64,000 nucleotides of DNA from Prevotella melaninogenica ATCC 25845 (GTDB lineage Bacteria > Bacteroidota > Bacteroidia > Bacteroidales > Bacteroidaceae): NCBI RefSeq assembly GCF_000144405.1, contig NC_014370.1, forward strand, positions 935,501 to 999,500, given 5' to 3'. Of this stretch, positions 52,678 through 61,967 are shown one piece after another. A program made the translations under genes and the position numbers. Each line of letters starts with the position of its first letter. Position 1 is the stretch's first letter. Below the pieces are notes generated by a model. It was not told the origin of the DNA. It saw only the letters and a list, made by a program, of their open reading frames with translations, and ran no database searches.

Positions 52678-54546
52678 ATGATAGTTTGCATTGCAGAGAA
52701 ACCCAGTGTTGCTAAAGATATAGCTCGAATCCTTGGTGCCAACAAGGCTTGTAACGGCTATATGGAGGGCAATAATTACCAAGTAACATGGACCTTCGGT
52801 CACCTTTGTGAGTTGAAGGAACCTAATGATTATTTTACGAACTGGAAATATTGGAGTCTCGCTGCATTGCCAATGATACCTCCACGCTTTGGTATTAAGC
52901 TCATTGAGGACGAAGGTATCAAGAAGCAGTTTGCTGTTATTGAGCAGCTTTACCAATCGGCAGAGATGATTATCAACTGTGGTGACGCTGGTCAGGAAGG
53001 TGAATTAATTCAGCGGTGGGTAATGCTAAAAGCAGGTGTAAAGTGTCCTGTGAAGCGCCTTTGGATATCTTCGATGACGGATGAAGCTATTCGTGAGGGG
53101 TTTGCCAACTTAAAGGAACAAGAGCAGTATCAGCCACTTTACCTCGCAGGATTGTCTCGTGCGATTGGTGACTGGCTGTTAGGAATGAATGCTACACGCC
53201 TTTATACATTAAAGTATGGCAACAATAGTTATGGCAGAGGTCAGGTTCTGTCAATTGGTCGAGTACAGACACCAACCTTGGCACTCATCGTACAGCGACA
53301 AAAAGAGATAGATAACTTTAAGCCAGAGCCTTATTGGGTATTAGCTACAGTTTATCGTGAAACGCAGTTTACGGCAACAAAGGGTAAATTCACCTCTAAA
53401 GAAGAAGGCGAAAAAGCCTTCTCAACGATTGAAGGAAAGCCTTTTACAATTACAAGTGTAGCAAAAAAGAAAGGGGCAGAACAGCCAAAACAACTTTATG
53501 ATCTCACCTCTCTGCAGGTAGATTGTAATCGTAAGTTTGGATTCTCTGCTGAGATGACGCTCAATACGATTCAAACTCTCTACGAACGTAAACTTACAAC
53601 TTATCCACGTGTTGACACACAGTTCCTCTCTGATGATATTTATCCAAAGTGTCCGCAGATAATGAACGGACTCTTTCAGACTACATTTGCGGGTAAAAAA
53701 CCTTATGCCGATATCGTGAAGACGTTGGGTGGTAAGCCATTGCCTAAGACAAAACGTGTCTTTGATTCCTCAAAGGTGACCGATCACCATGCCATTATTC
53801 CAACTGGTGTACTACCACAAGGACTGACAGATGCTGAACAAAAGGTGTACGACCTCATTGCGCGTCGTTTTATCGCAGCTTTCTATCCCGATTGTAAATT
53901 CTCTACGACAACAGTATTGGGCAAGGTGGACGAGATAGAGTTTAAGGTTTCTGGCAAAGAAATATTGGATTTGGGTTGGAGAGTTTGCACTGATACCCCT
54001 ACAGGTTCCTCCTCTACTCCATCAGATGACAGCCAAGAAGGAACCAATACAACCTCTCCTCTACTTCCTACCTTTAAGAAAGGGGAATCAGGACCGCACA
54101 CCCCTACCCTTACCGAAAAACAAACAACCCCTCCAAAACATTACACTGAGGCCTCTTTGCTTCGTGCAATGGAAACAGCTGGTAAGTTTGTTGAGGACGA
54201 AACCCTGCGTGCTGCTATGAAGGAGAATGGTATCGGACGCCCTTCATCACGTGCAGGAATTATTGAAACGCTCTTTAAACGCCATTATATTCGTCGTAAA
54301 AGAAAGAATATAGAAGCAACTGAGACAGGTATTGCACTGATTGATACTATTCACGAGAAACTTCTTACATCAGCCGAATTGACGGGTATCTGGGAGAAGA
54401 AACTTCGTGATATCGAAGCTAAAAAGTATGATGCTTCTCAATTTATTAACGAATTGAAAGAGCAACTTACGAACATAGTCAACGACGTGTTAGCTGACAA
54501 TTCTACACGAAAAATTGGTGAAGTAGAGGGTGATAAAGAGAAGTAG
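52678..54546 (+). CDS. topB: DNA topoisomerase III
   Basis: 622 aa, type IA. Toprim at the N-terminus (MIVCIAEKPSVAKDIARILGA; acidic GDAGQEGE near residues 102-109 in place of the usual DREGE, a form seen in Bacteroidota). The active-site Tyr lies in KLTTYPRVDT near residue 308. Cysteine-rich C-terminal zinc ribbons are absent, unlike plasmid TopB forms. A Ser/Thr/Pro-rich insert of about 45 residues (~438-482) precedes the conserved TTPPKHYTEASLLRAME. Decatenates and relaxes negatively supercoiled DNA. Confidence 0.93.
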   Translation: MIVCIAEKPSVAKDIARILGANKACNGYMEGNNYQVTWTFGHLCELKEPNDYFTNWKYWSLAALPMIPPRFGIKLIEDEGIKKQFAVIEQLYQSAEMIINCGDAGQEGELIQRWVMLKAGVKCPVKRLWISSMTDEAIREGFANLKEQEQYQPLYLAGLSRAIGDWLLGMNATRLYTLKYGNNSYGRGQVLSIGRVQTPTLALIVQRQKEIDNFKPEPYWVLATVYRETQFTATKGKFTSKEEGEKAFSTIEGKPFTITSVAKKKGAEQPKQLYDLTSLQVDCNRKFGFSAEMTLNTIQTLYERKLTTYPRVDTQFLSDDIYPKCPQIMNGLFQTTFAGKKPYADIVKTLGGKPLPKTKRVFDSSKVTDHHAIIPTGVLPQGLTDAEQKVYDLIARRFIAAFYPDCKFSTTTVLGKVDEIEFKVSGKEILDLGWRVCTDTPTGSSSTPSDDSQEGTNTTSPLLPTFKKGESGPHTPTLTEKQTTPPKHYTEASLLRAMETAGKFVEDETLRAAMKENGIGRPSSRAGIIETLFKRHYIRRKRKNIEATETGIALIDTIHEKLLTSAELTGIWEKKLRDIEAKKYDASQFINELKEQLTNIVNDVLADNSTRKIGEVEGDKEK

Positions 54547-54583
54547 AAAGAATATTCTTTTACTTTTCTACAATTAAAGGTAT

Positions 54584-54829
54584 TTAAATAAAAGAGAATA
54601 GGTAAAGAGCTGGCAGACTTGTGACCATACCTTCAATTAGACTTACCCACCATTTGTCTTCAAAGATGACTGCAAATGAGACAGACGAAAGTATAATCAT
54701 TGGTACGTATATCAGCAAATTTAGATATGGAAAATAGCCTTGTGTTATGGCAGTTATGAAAAGAATCAAAATCGATATGCATAGGAAAATGGCAATCCAT
54801 ACCGTATAAAATAATAATCTCTGTTTCAT
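54584..54829 (-). CDS. Small membrane protein (81 aa)
   Basis: Starts at the ATG at 54829, 20 bases after the preceding lipoprotein gene. Three hydrophobic helices (MKQRLLFYTVWIAIFLC, YLNLLIYVPMIILSS, a C-terminal SLPALYLFSFI). No family recognised. Probably works with, or is at least co-expressed with, the upstream lipoprotein. Confidence 0.55.
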   Translation of the reverse strand: MKQRLLFYTVWIAIFLCISILILFITAITQGYFPYLNLLIYVPMIILSSVSFAVIFEDKWWVSLIEGMVTSLPALYLFSFI

Positions 54830-54849
54830 TTTTCTTTTGTCTATGGTAT

Positions 54850-55305
54850 TTACATCTTCTTTACATACCAATCATTGCCTATATATTCATACTCTTGCTT
54901 ATGCGAGTCGAAAAGGTATCTTTTGTCATTATAGTCTTTATTTATTTTTATATAGTCAATGCCATTAGAAATCACTCTTATTATCTTCCCATTATCTATG
55001 CAACAATACGATAGGTTTAATTTCTTATAAGCCTTGAGAAACTTAATTATCTCGTTATCCTGTAAGGGATAGTTCTTTGGCTTTTTAGTTATTATCAACT
55101 GGTTATCTACAAACACAAGACCGCTCCCCTTTTCCCTAAATAGCTCAAAAATGGTCACGTCAATATCTCTATTATAGATTAAGACACCATCTAATTGATT
55201 AAAATCGTAGTTTATTATTTTACTACTATAGTTTACTTCTGAAGAACAACCACCAAAGAGAAATAGAGTAATCAATAAAACTAATATCTTTATCTTCAAA
55301 TTCAT
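54850..55305 (-). CDS. Putative lipoprotein (151 aa)
   Basis: From the ATG at 55305: MNLKIKILVLLITLFLFGGC has a lipobox with Cys at residue 20. The open frame reaches 55401, but that part is translated from the REP-like repeat and is not credited. The mature domain is beta-rich (VNYSSKIINYDFNQLDGVLI) with a YCCIDNGKIIRVI strand. Two-gene unit with the small membrane protein. Function unknown. Confidence 0.6.
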   Translation of the reverse strand: MNLKIKILVLLITLFLFGGCSSEVNYSSKIINYDFNQLDGVLIYNRDIDVTIFELFREKGSGLVFVDNQLIITKKPKNYPLQDNEIIKFLKAYKKLNLSYCCIDNGKIIRVISNGIDYIKINKDYNDKRYLFDSHKQEYEYIGNDWYVKKM

Positions 55306-55328
55306 ACAACTATTTTCTGCAAAAATAA

Positions 55329-55374
55329 CGCAAACGAGAGCAAAGGAAGCTTGCTTCCACTTTGCCGAGTGCAG
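55329..55374 (+). repeat. REP-like 46-bp hairpin repeat, copy B
   Basis: GCAAACGAGAGCAAAGGAAGC...GCTTCCACTTTGCCGAGTGCAGC, nearly identical to 4573-4618 and better paired (GGAAGC/GCTTCC). Confidence 0.65.
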
Positions 55375-55502
55375 CATATTTTCTGCAAAGATATAAAACA
55401 TATTCTATAAATCGGAATTTGAACTTTATTTTTTTAATTCCATTTTGGTTGATACGATACAAAGCTGCTGTTTTGTAAAGATAATTCTAAACACACAAAA
55501 TA

Positions 55503-55630
55503 AAAGACGCCCAATAAGGGTTCAATTGAGGCTTAATTGACCTCTAACTAAGGCTTAATTGAAGCCTTAAAGGGCGTTAGTTAGAAGCTAATTAAGCACC
55601 TTTTGTTTTCTGACTTTGTAATCTATTGAT
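55503..55630 (+). repeat. TTAATTG-type intergenic repeat, copy R3
   Basis: Internally repetitive: AGGCTTAATTGA occurs twice, then AAAGGGCGTTAGTTAG, AAGCTAATTAAGCACCTTTT. Same orientation as R2. Confidence 0.6.
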
Positions 55631-55813
55631 TAACTGATAGTTGCAACTATGCTTTTTGATGGTCATTTCTTGAGTTCAAAAGTGCCTTTTATAGAGATGT
55701 TTGTAAATATATTTCAATCACAAAATTATCTTTTTTTTTATGAATAAGTGAGTGTTGTTGTCTAATAAACAAACTGATTTAAAATCAAGTTTAGTACTTC
55801 TTTCTATAAGAAG

Positions 55814-55859
55814 AAAGGGGTGAGAGAAGCTCATAAATAGAAACTTCTCTCACCCCCAT
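55814..55859 (-). terminator. Terminator-like hairpin downstream of cydB
   Basis: AAAGGGGTGAGAGAAG (from ~55815) pairs with CTTCTCTCACCCCC (to ~55858) around a loop of about 15 bases; on the minus strand it is followed by TTTCTTCTTATAG. Confidence 0.6.
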
Positions 55860-55894
55860 AGGCTTTTATCTGTATAGAAAAGGAAGACTAAAAC

Positions 55895-57037
55895 TTAGTA
55901 AGCGTGGTCGTCCTCAGCAATTTCCTTACGATCAATAGCCTTCTTGTCGATTGCACGCCAAGCATAAACAATGTATGCCAAAACGAATGGAACAAGGAAG
56001 CTAACATAGAACATAGCCTTCAATGTGAACTCACTTGAAGAACTGTTCTGAAGCGTCAATGAGCTCTGTAGCTCGGCTGTTGATGGATAGTAAGCTGTGT
56101 TGTTCCATCCTGCAATGAGGAAGAGAACCAAAACAACCAATACGACACCAATACCTGCAGGCCAAATACCACGTACATACTCTGGCTTAAGAACTGTCTT
56201 AACAATTCCGAAAAGCAAGAGAACAACACCTACAAGCAGAATGATAGCCAATGGCCACATTGCTAATAAGTTGTTCAGATACTTCATTGGCTCCATAACG
56301 ATAACGCCAGCTTCATTTACTGCGTAGCCCTCACCTACCAATGTTACAATAAGGAAAGGCAAGAAGAACAGTAAGAAAAGAACTGTGTTAACGAGCAACT
56401 GCTTGCGAACACGTCCACGGATAATATCATCGTTCACATTATTATTAATATAGAGTGTACCGAGGATACGTGCAAGGAATACTACTGAAATACCAAAGAT
56501 AACTACCCAAGGATTGAGCAGTACGTCGAGTCCACGTGAACCATTTGCCCAATGAGAGATAACAGGCTGCATGAAGTCAGTAATGTTACCTTTTTCTACG
56601 ATGAAGTTAGAACCTGTAAAGAAGGTTGCAACAGCTCCACCTAAGAGCAATGGACCAAGAATACCATTAATAATCAATCCCGTCTGGAAGGTACGAACAC
56701 CAAAGAGGTTACCTGCCTTATTCTGGAATTCATAGCTAATAGCCTGAATGATAAATGTGAAGAGAATCAATACCCACACCCAATAAGCACCACCAAAACT
56801 GGTACTATAGAACAATGGGAAAGAAGCAAAGAATGCTCCACCGAATGTTACGAGTGTTGTAAAGGTGAACTCCCACTTACGACCTGTTGAATTAATGAGC
56901 ATACGGCGCTCTTCTTCTGTCTTACCCAATTGGAAAATCATTGAGTTTGCACCCTGCACGAACAGCAGGAAGACAAGTAGCGCGCCTAAAAGTGAGACGA
57001 TGAACCACCAGTAGTGTTGTAGAAAATCGTATGTCAT
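55895..57037 (-). CDS. cydB: Cytochrome bd quinol oxidase, subunit II
   Basis: 380 aa, about nine membrane helices. N-terminal LQHYWWFIVSLLGALLVFLLFVQGANSM and the WVLILFTFIIQAISYEFQNKAGNLFG segment are typical of CydB. Stabilises the haem-bearing CydA. Its ATG overlaps the cydA stop by 4 bases. High-affinity O2 reduction protects anaerobes from traces of oxygen. Confidence 0.95.
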   Translation of the reverse strand: MTYDFLQHYWWFIVSLLGALLVFLLFVQGANSMIFQLGKTEEERRMLINSTGRKWEFTFTTLVTFGGAFFASFPLFYSTSFGGAYWVWVLILFTFIIQAISYEFQNKAGNLFGVRTFQTGLIINGILGPLLLGGAVATFFTGSNFIVEKGNITDFMQPVISHWANGSRGLDVLLNPWVVIFGISVVFLARILGTLYINNNVNDDIIRGRVRKQLLVNTVLFLLFFLPFLIVTLVGEGYAVNEAGVIVMEPMKYLNNLLAMWPLAIILLVGVVLLLFGIVKTVLKPEYVRGIWPAGIGVVLVVLVLFLIAGWNNTAYYPSTAELQSSLTLQNSSSSEFTLKAMFYVSFLVPFVLAYIVYAWRAIDKKAIDRKEIAEDDHAY

Positions 57038-58569
57038 AGTTCTGGTCCTTTCTTAATTTGCTTACACATAATACTAACTTCAACTGTCAACATTGCAGTA
57101 AAGAGAACAAGGAAGAGGAAGAAGGTGAATGCGATACCACCACTTGAGAGGTCGCTCACTGCTGCCCATGTTGGAAGCATATCCTGGATTGTCCATGGCT
57201 GGCGGCCAAATTCGGCAACAAGCCATCCACACTCACTTGCAATAAAAGCTAATGGAATGAGTGCAATACCTACTCTCTGTAACCAGCGTGGACGAGTAAT
57301 ATCTTTCTTGTAAACAATAAACAATATCACTGCAAAGATAAGGATGAAGAAACATCCAAGGCCTACCATAATGCGGAATGACCAGAAGTTAACAGGAATG
57401 AATGGTACAACCTGCTTAGCATCCTTAATATATCCATAGCCAAAGTACTTCATATCCTTTTCAAGAACTTTGAGATTAGACTCTTTGTCCTTTCCTGCAC
57501 GATAGTCTTTAAGTGCTTGGATGGCATTACGACCACGTTCCTGCTTCTCCTTCAACGATGGTTCCATTGTGCCGTCAGCCTTCTTATAACCACGGATAAT
57601 ATCCTTTACACCAGGAACATAACCATGAGCATCCTTTGTTGCAAGGATAGAAAGCATGTTAGGTACAGCTATTCGCATAGGAGGTTCAGACTGGTTCATG
57701 TAATCAGGCTGCTCAAATGGGTTCACCCAAGCAACTGCTGTCAAACTCTGATCAGTACCTCCTTCATAGAGAGCTTCCATAGCTGCAAGCTTCATTGGCT
57801 GTGATTGCGCTACCATATAAGCAGAGTTATGACCTGTAGAACCTGCTAAAAGAGAAGCTACAAGACCAACAGCTGCACCTACCTTAATACTCTCCTTTGC
57901 AAGCTCTATGTGACGCTTACGAAGCAGATACCAGCAACTTACACCAACTGTGAATGCTGCGCCCAATATCCAAGAAGAAGTAATGGTATGTGTGAACTTG
58001 TCAATTGCAAATGGACTCAGTGCAACATCGAGGAATGAGGTCATCTCATTACGCATCGTATCAGGGTTGAATGTACAACCGATAGGATACTGCATCCACG
58101 CATTAGCCACGAGAATCCACCATGCTGAGAGCGTTGCTCCCAATCCAGTGAGCCATGTTGATGCAAGGTGGAAGCCCGCTGAAACCTTGTTCCAACCGAA
58201 GAACATCACTGCAACAAATGTTGACTCCATAAAGAAAGCCAAGATTCCTTCGATGGCAAGTGGTGCACCAAAGATGTCACCAACGAACCAAGAATAATTG
58301 CTCCAGTTAGTTCCAAACTCGAACTCAAGGATGATACCAGTAGCAACACCCATGGCAAAGTTAATACCAAACAATCGCTGCCAGAAGCGAGTTGCAGTAC
58401 GCCAGAACTCCTTTCGGGTGCGATAATAACAAGTCTCCATGATTCCCATTACGACAGCTAAGCCCAGTGTCAAGGGAACGAAAAGCCAGTGATAGATGGC
58501 TGTCAGTGCAAACTGTGCACGTGACCAGTCAACAGTTCCTGGATCAATGGCTAAAAGTAGGTTTTCCAT
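57034..58569 (-). CDS. cydA: Cytochrome bd quinol oxidase, subunit I
   Basis: 511 aa. Haem b595 ligand His near residue 27 (TAIYHWLFVPLTLG), Met and His ligands in the central helices, and the GRQPW motif in the C-terminal half (EFGRQPWTIQDMLPTW). Quinol-binding Q-loop of moderate length with an insertion of ~60 residues (PGVKDIIRGYKKADGT...GRNAIQALKDYRAG). Terminal oxidase for menaquinol to O2, in the inner membrane. Preceded by the DUF4492 gene. Confidence 0.96.
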   Translation of the reverse strand: MENLLLAIDPGTVDWSRAQFALTAIYHWLFVPLTLGLAVVMGIMETCYYRTRKEFWRTATRFWQRLFGINFAMGVATGIILEFEFGTNWSNYSWFVGDIFGAPLAIEGILAFFMESTFVAVMFFGWNKVSAGFHLASTWLTGLGATLSAWWILVANAWMQYPIGCTFNPDTMRNEMTSFLDVALSPFAIDKFTHTITSSWILGAAFTVGVSCWYLLRKRHIELAKESIKVGAAVGLVASLLAGSTGHNSAYMVAQSQPMKLAAMEALYEGGTDQSLTAVAWVNPFEQPDYMNQSEPPMRIAVPNMLSILATKDAHGYVPGVKDIIRGYKKADGTMEPSLKEKQERGRNAIQALKDYRAGKDKESNLKVLEKDMKYFGYGYIKDAKQVVPFIPVNFWSFRIMVGLGCFFILIFAVILFIVYKKDITRPRWLQRVGIALIPLAFIASECGWLVAEFGRQPWTIQDMLPTWAAVSDLSSGGIAFTFFLFLVLFTAMLTVEVSIMCKQIKKGPEL

Positions 58570-58648
58570 TGTTTGTTGTTATTTATTAAAATGTTATGAA
58601 TTGAATATATTGCTATCGGTAATAAATGATGATAATAACTGAAGTTCG

Positions 58649-58864
58649 TTATCTTTTCATCAGTTGTTGCTCAATGAATTCACCCTCTTTTCCTTTTTCT
58701 GCATTCGCTTTTAGAAAGTTTGGAAAGAAGAAAATTTTTAACACAAGGAACATAATAGCCAACTTAACTATTATCACTGTCCAAAGTGTTTTACCCAATG
58801 TCATGTGCCGAAACCCATCATAATAGAGGTCAAACGCACGATAAAAGAAATTGTTTTTGTTCAC
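58649..58864 (-). CDS. DUF4492 protein
   Basis: 71 aa: MNKNNFFYRAFDLYYDGFRHMTLGKTLWTVI then one membrane helix (about 27-47) and an acidic tail. This short protein regularly precedes cydA in Bacteroidota and probably acts as a small accessory subunit, by analogy with CydX (inference). Promoter box TAACTTTG at 58910-58917 (minus). Confidence 0.85.
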   Translation of the reverse strand: MNKNNFFYRAFDLYYDGFRHMTLGKTLWTVIIVKLAIMFLVLKIFFFPNFLKANAEKGKEGEFIEQQLMKR

Positions 58865-58909
58865 TGTATGAAATGTTTTCGTACTTGTATTTTATACAAA
58901 CCTATCCTG

Positions 58910-58917
58910 CAAAGTTA
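58910..58917 (-). promoter_or_regulatory. -7 box of the DUF4492-cydAB operon
   Basis: TAACTTTG on the minus strand, 46 bases upstream of the DUF4492 start. Confidence 0.6.
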
Positions 58918-58999
58918 AACATTTATTTTCAAAGTTATTCTATATTTCCCTAAAAATAGGCATATTTTTGTATTTTAATGATTATCACTTTCCTTTTCC

Positions 59000-59029
59000 T
59001 TGTTAATCAATAGAAAAAGACTATTTTTG
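59000..59029 (+). promoter_or_regulatory. Promoter of the TolC-HlyD-ABC2 operon
   Basis: TTG at 59000-59002, 19-base spacing, -7 box TATTTTTG at 59022-59029; ATG of the TolC gene 29 bases later. Confidence 0.65.
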
Positions 59030-59057
59030 CATAAAGATATTTTAGAAGAATTAAATA

Positions 59058-60563
59058 ATGAAAAAGTTATTCACCATAGCAATGTTATTGGGTGTCACCT
59101 TGGGCATTCATGCACAGGAGGTGTACTCTCTGCAGAAGTGTCGTGAGCTGGCTTTACAAAACAATCGTCAGCTAAAGGTTTCGCGTATGACAGTAGATGT
59201 GGCAGAAAACACACGTAAGGCAGCTAAGACAAAGTATCTGCCACGTGTTGATGCACTTGCTGGTTATCAACACTTTTCACAAGAGATTTCACTTCTCAGC
59301 GATGATCAGAAGAATGCATTTAGCAATCTTGGAACAAATACTTTTGGGCAGTTAGGTGGTCAGATCGGACAGAACTTGACCTCGTTAGCACAACAAGGTA
59401 TCCTCAGTCCACAGATAGCTCAGCAACTTGGTCAGCTCTTTAGCAATGTTGCGACACCACTCACTCAGGTAGGAAACAATATTGGACAAAGTATCAATGA
59501 CGCATTCCGTTCAAACACAAAGAACGTCTATGCCGGTGGTATTGTTGTCAATCAACCTATTTATATGGGAGGTGCTATCAAAGCAGCTAACGATATGGCA
59601 GCTATTGGTGAGCAGATTGCACAAAACAATATCAGCCTTAAACGACAGTTAGTCCTCTATGGAGTTGATAATGCGTATTGGCTTGCTATCTCCTTAAAGA
59701 AGAAAGAAGCGTTAGCAATTCGCTATCGTGATTTAGCTCAAAAGCTCAATGAGGATGTTAAGAAGATGATACGCGAGGGTGTAGCTACTCGAGCTGATGG
59801 ATTGAAGGTTGAGGTAGCTGTTAATACAGCTGACATGCAAATTGCTCGTATTCAAAGTGGTGTTTCATTGGCAAAGATGGCATTGTGCGAACTTTGTGGT
59901 CTTGATTTGAATGGTGATATACCTCTGTCTGATGAAGGTGATGCCGACCTCCCTCCTACTCCATCAACGCAGTTTGACAACTATACAGTCTCTTCTTCAG
60001 ATACAACAGGGCTTAACGAAGCTCGCCCAGAGCTACGTCTCTTACAGAATGCTGTTGATTTGAGCATACAGAATACCAAACTTATTCGTTCACTTTATAT
60101 GCCTCATGTACTTCTTACTGCTGGCTATTCCGTATCAAATCCGAATCTCTTTAATGGTTTTCAGAAACGTTTTACGGACTTATGGAACATTGGAATAACA
60201 GTTCAAGTACCAGTATGGAATTGGGGAGAAAACAAATATAAGATACGCGCAAGTAAGACCGCTACGACTATAGCACAGTTAGAAATGGATGACGTACGTA
60301 AGAAGATTGACTTGGAGATAGAGCAGAACAGACTCCGTCTTAAAGATGCAAACAAGCAACTTGCTACCTCTCAGAAGAATATGGCTGCTGCAGAAGAGAA
60401 CCTTCGTTGTGCCAACGTAGGCTTCAAAGAGGGTGTTATGACGGTTACAGAAGTTATGGCTGCTCAGACTGCTTGGCAGACTTCACGCATGGCAATCATT
60501 GATGCAGAAATCAGCGTAAAGTTAGCACAAACAGGATTACAAAAGGCTCTTGGCGGTTTATAA
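59058..60563 (+). CDS. TolC-family outer-membrane efflux protein
   Basis: 501 aa. Signal peptide MKKLFTIAMLLGVTLGIHAQ. Two OEP halves with long coiled coils (YSLQKCRELALQNNRQLKVSRM; the second around DVRKKIDLEIEQNRLRLKDANKQL) and an N-terminal half with a Gln/Gly-rich insert (NLGTNTFGQLGGQIGQN, ~95-160). The outer-membrane exit duct of a tripartite exporter with the following HlyD and two permeases. Confidence 0.9.
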   Translation: MKKLFTIAMLLGVTLGIHAQEVYSLQKCRELALQNNRQLKVSRMTVDVAENTRKAAKTKYLPRVDALAGYQHFSQEISLLSDDQKNAFSNLGTNTFGQLGGQIGQNLTSLAQQGILSPQIAQQLGQLFSNVATPLTQVGNNIGQSINDAFRSNTKNVYAGGIVVNQPIYMGGAIKAANDMAAIGEQIAQNNISLKRQLVLYGVDNAYWLAISLKKKEALAIRYRDLAQKLNEDVKKMIREGVATRADGLKVEVAVNTADMQIARIQSGVSLAKMALCELCGLDLNGDIPLSDEGDADLPPTPSTQFDNYTVSSSDTTGLNEARPELRLLQNAVDLSIQNTKLIRSLYMPHVLLTAGYSVSNPNLFNGFQKRFTDLWNIGITVQVPVWNWGENKYKIRASKTATTIAQLEMDDVRKKIDLEIEQNRLRLKDANKQLATSQKNMAAAEENLRCANVGFKEGVMTVTEVMAAQTAWQTSRMAIIDAEISVKLAQTGLQKALGGL

Positions 60564-60683
60564 TACAAGTTTGAACTTTGAGACTTGCATTTCATGGAGT
60601 ATTAGAAAGTCACAAACTCATATCTTAAAGGTTCATATTGCAAGAATAAAATACTTAATACATAAAAATCAAACTTCAAAAAT

Positions 60684-61670
60684 ATGTCAGCAAAATCACA
60701 ACATAATAACATACTTTTAGCCGTAATAGGCTTTGTTTCTGTAGTAGTTATCGTGGCCGTTATTGGTTATTTCACCATTGACCGCACAGAAGAAACCATA
60801 CAAGGAGAAGTAGAAGTAAGTGAATATCGTGTAGCTTGTAAGTTCCCAGGCCGTATCACAGACATTAAAGTAAAAGAAGGCGACTTTGTTCACAAGGGAG
60901 ACGTCCTTGCTACATTGGCTATCCCTGAAGCAAGTACACAAGAGAAAGTGGCTGAAGCTGCGGCTGGTGCAACAGATGCTTTGAGTGCTTTGGCAGAAGG
61001 TCCTACACGTCGTGAGACTGTAGAAAGTGCTTATCAAATTTATCAGCAGGCTATTGCAGCAAATGATATTGCCGAAAAGACCTACGGTCGTATGCAACGA
61101 TTGTACGACGAAGGAGTGATGAGTGCACAGAAACGTGATGAGGCTATGGCAGCATACGAAGCAACAAAGGCTGGTGTACAAGTTGCTAAATCGCAGTGGG
61201 AACTTGCTAAAAATGGTGCACAACGTGAGACAAAAGAGGCTGCAAGAAAGCAAGCGCAGGCTGCTCGTTCTGCAGTTGATGTTGTTCGATCAGTCTTGAA
61301 AGAAACCGTACAGCGTGCAACAGCAGACGGAGAGGTTGAAACAATCTATCCAAAGGTAGGTGAACTTGTCGGCTTAGGTAGTCCTATTATGAGTATCTCA
61401 ATGGTTGATGATATATGGGGAACCTTTAATGTTCGTGAGGATCAACTCAAGGACATGAAGGTTGGTACAGTTCTAAAAGCCTTTGTTCCTGCTCTTGATA
61501 AGAATATTGAACTGCGTGTAACCTCCTTAAAGGATAAAGGTTCTTATGCTGTGTGGAAGGCTACTAAGACCAATGGACAGTATGATCTAAAGACATTCCA
61601 AGTTAAGGCAAAACCAACAAAGAAGGTTGAAGGTTTAAAGCCTGGTATGTCGTTGATACTAAAGAAGTAG
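60684..61670 (+). CDS. HlyD/EmrA-family membrane fusion protein
   Basis: 328 aa. One N-terminal membrane helix (about 8-29), a split lipoyl domain (VACKFPGRITDIKVKEGDFVHKGDVLATL and ATADGEVETIYPKVGELVGLG), and a coiled coil between (~90-215, KTYGRMQRLYDEGVMSAQKRDEAMAAYEATKAG). Links an inner-membrane pump to TolC. 120 bases downstream of the TolC gene. Confidence 0.9.
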   Translation: MSAKSQHNNILLAVIGFVSVVVIVAVIGYFTIDRTEETIQGEVEVSEYRVACKFPGRITDIKVKEGDFVHKGDVLATLAIPEASTQEKVAEAAAGATDALSALAEGPTRRETVESAYQIYQQAIAANDIAEKTYGRMQRLYDEGVMSAQKRDEAMAAYEATKAGVQVAKSQWELAKNGAQRETKEAARKQAQAARSAVDVVRSVLKETVQRATADGEVETIYPKVGELVGLGSPIMSISMVDDIWGTFNVREDQLKDMKVGTVLKAFVPALDKNIELRVTSLKDKGSYAVWKATKTNGQYDLKTFQVKAKPTKKVEGLKPGMSLILKK

Positions 61671-61967
61671 GACCTCCCTCAGCCCCTCCAAAGGAGGGGA
61701 GTTGCCTAACGGGATGTTAGTTCTCTAATAATGGCAAAAGCAAAACTCTCTTAGCACCTTCTATAGATGTGCTGATGGTAAACACATGTGGTGCTGATGG
61801 CTAACCCCAATGGTGCTAAGGATTAATACTAAAGACAGAGGGGCTTGCTTTACTAATAAGCTATTAAAAAATCATTATTTAAAGACCATCTAACAAAGAC
61901 ATTTAAAGGCAGTTTTCCTCACATAATATCCTTTTATATAGGGAGTTGAGGAGGCTTTTTAATCATA
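61671..61967 (+). other. Intergenic region with GC-rich hairpin and 22-bp repeats
   Basis: CCCCTCCaaaGGAGGGG hairpin (61683-61699), then the tandem repeats at 61769-61820. No T-run after the hairpin, so it is likely a dispersed repeat or mRNA-processing site rather than a terminator; the next gene probably stays in the operon. Confidence 0.5.
61769..61820 (+). repeat. 22-bp tandem repeat family, two and a half units
   Basis: GTGCTGATGGTAAACACATG.. (61769-61790), GTGCTGATGGCTAACCCCAA.. (61791-61812), GTGCTAAG (61813-61820). Same 22-base period as 17011-17076. Confidence 0.6.

Larger units (their letters stand above)
55306..55894. other. Intergenic region with REP-like repeat and R3
   Basis: Contains the REP-like hairpin (55329-55374), the TTAATTG-type repeat R3 (55503-55630), and an inverted run AGAAACTTCTCTCACCCC near 55840 paired with GGGGTGAGAGAAG near 55815, which would end cydB transcription on the minus strand. 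No gene seen. Confidence 0.5.

Noticed and set aside
60717..61253. 178-aa Cys/Leu-rich minus ORF opposite hlyD
   Set aside because: Composition of a reverse-frame shadow; hlyD motifs are clear on the plus strand.
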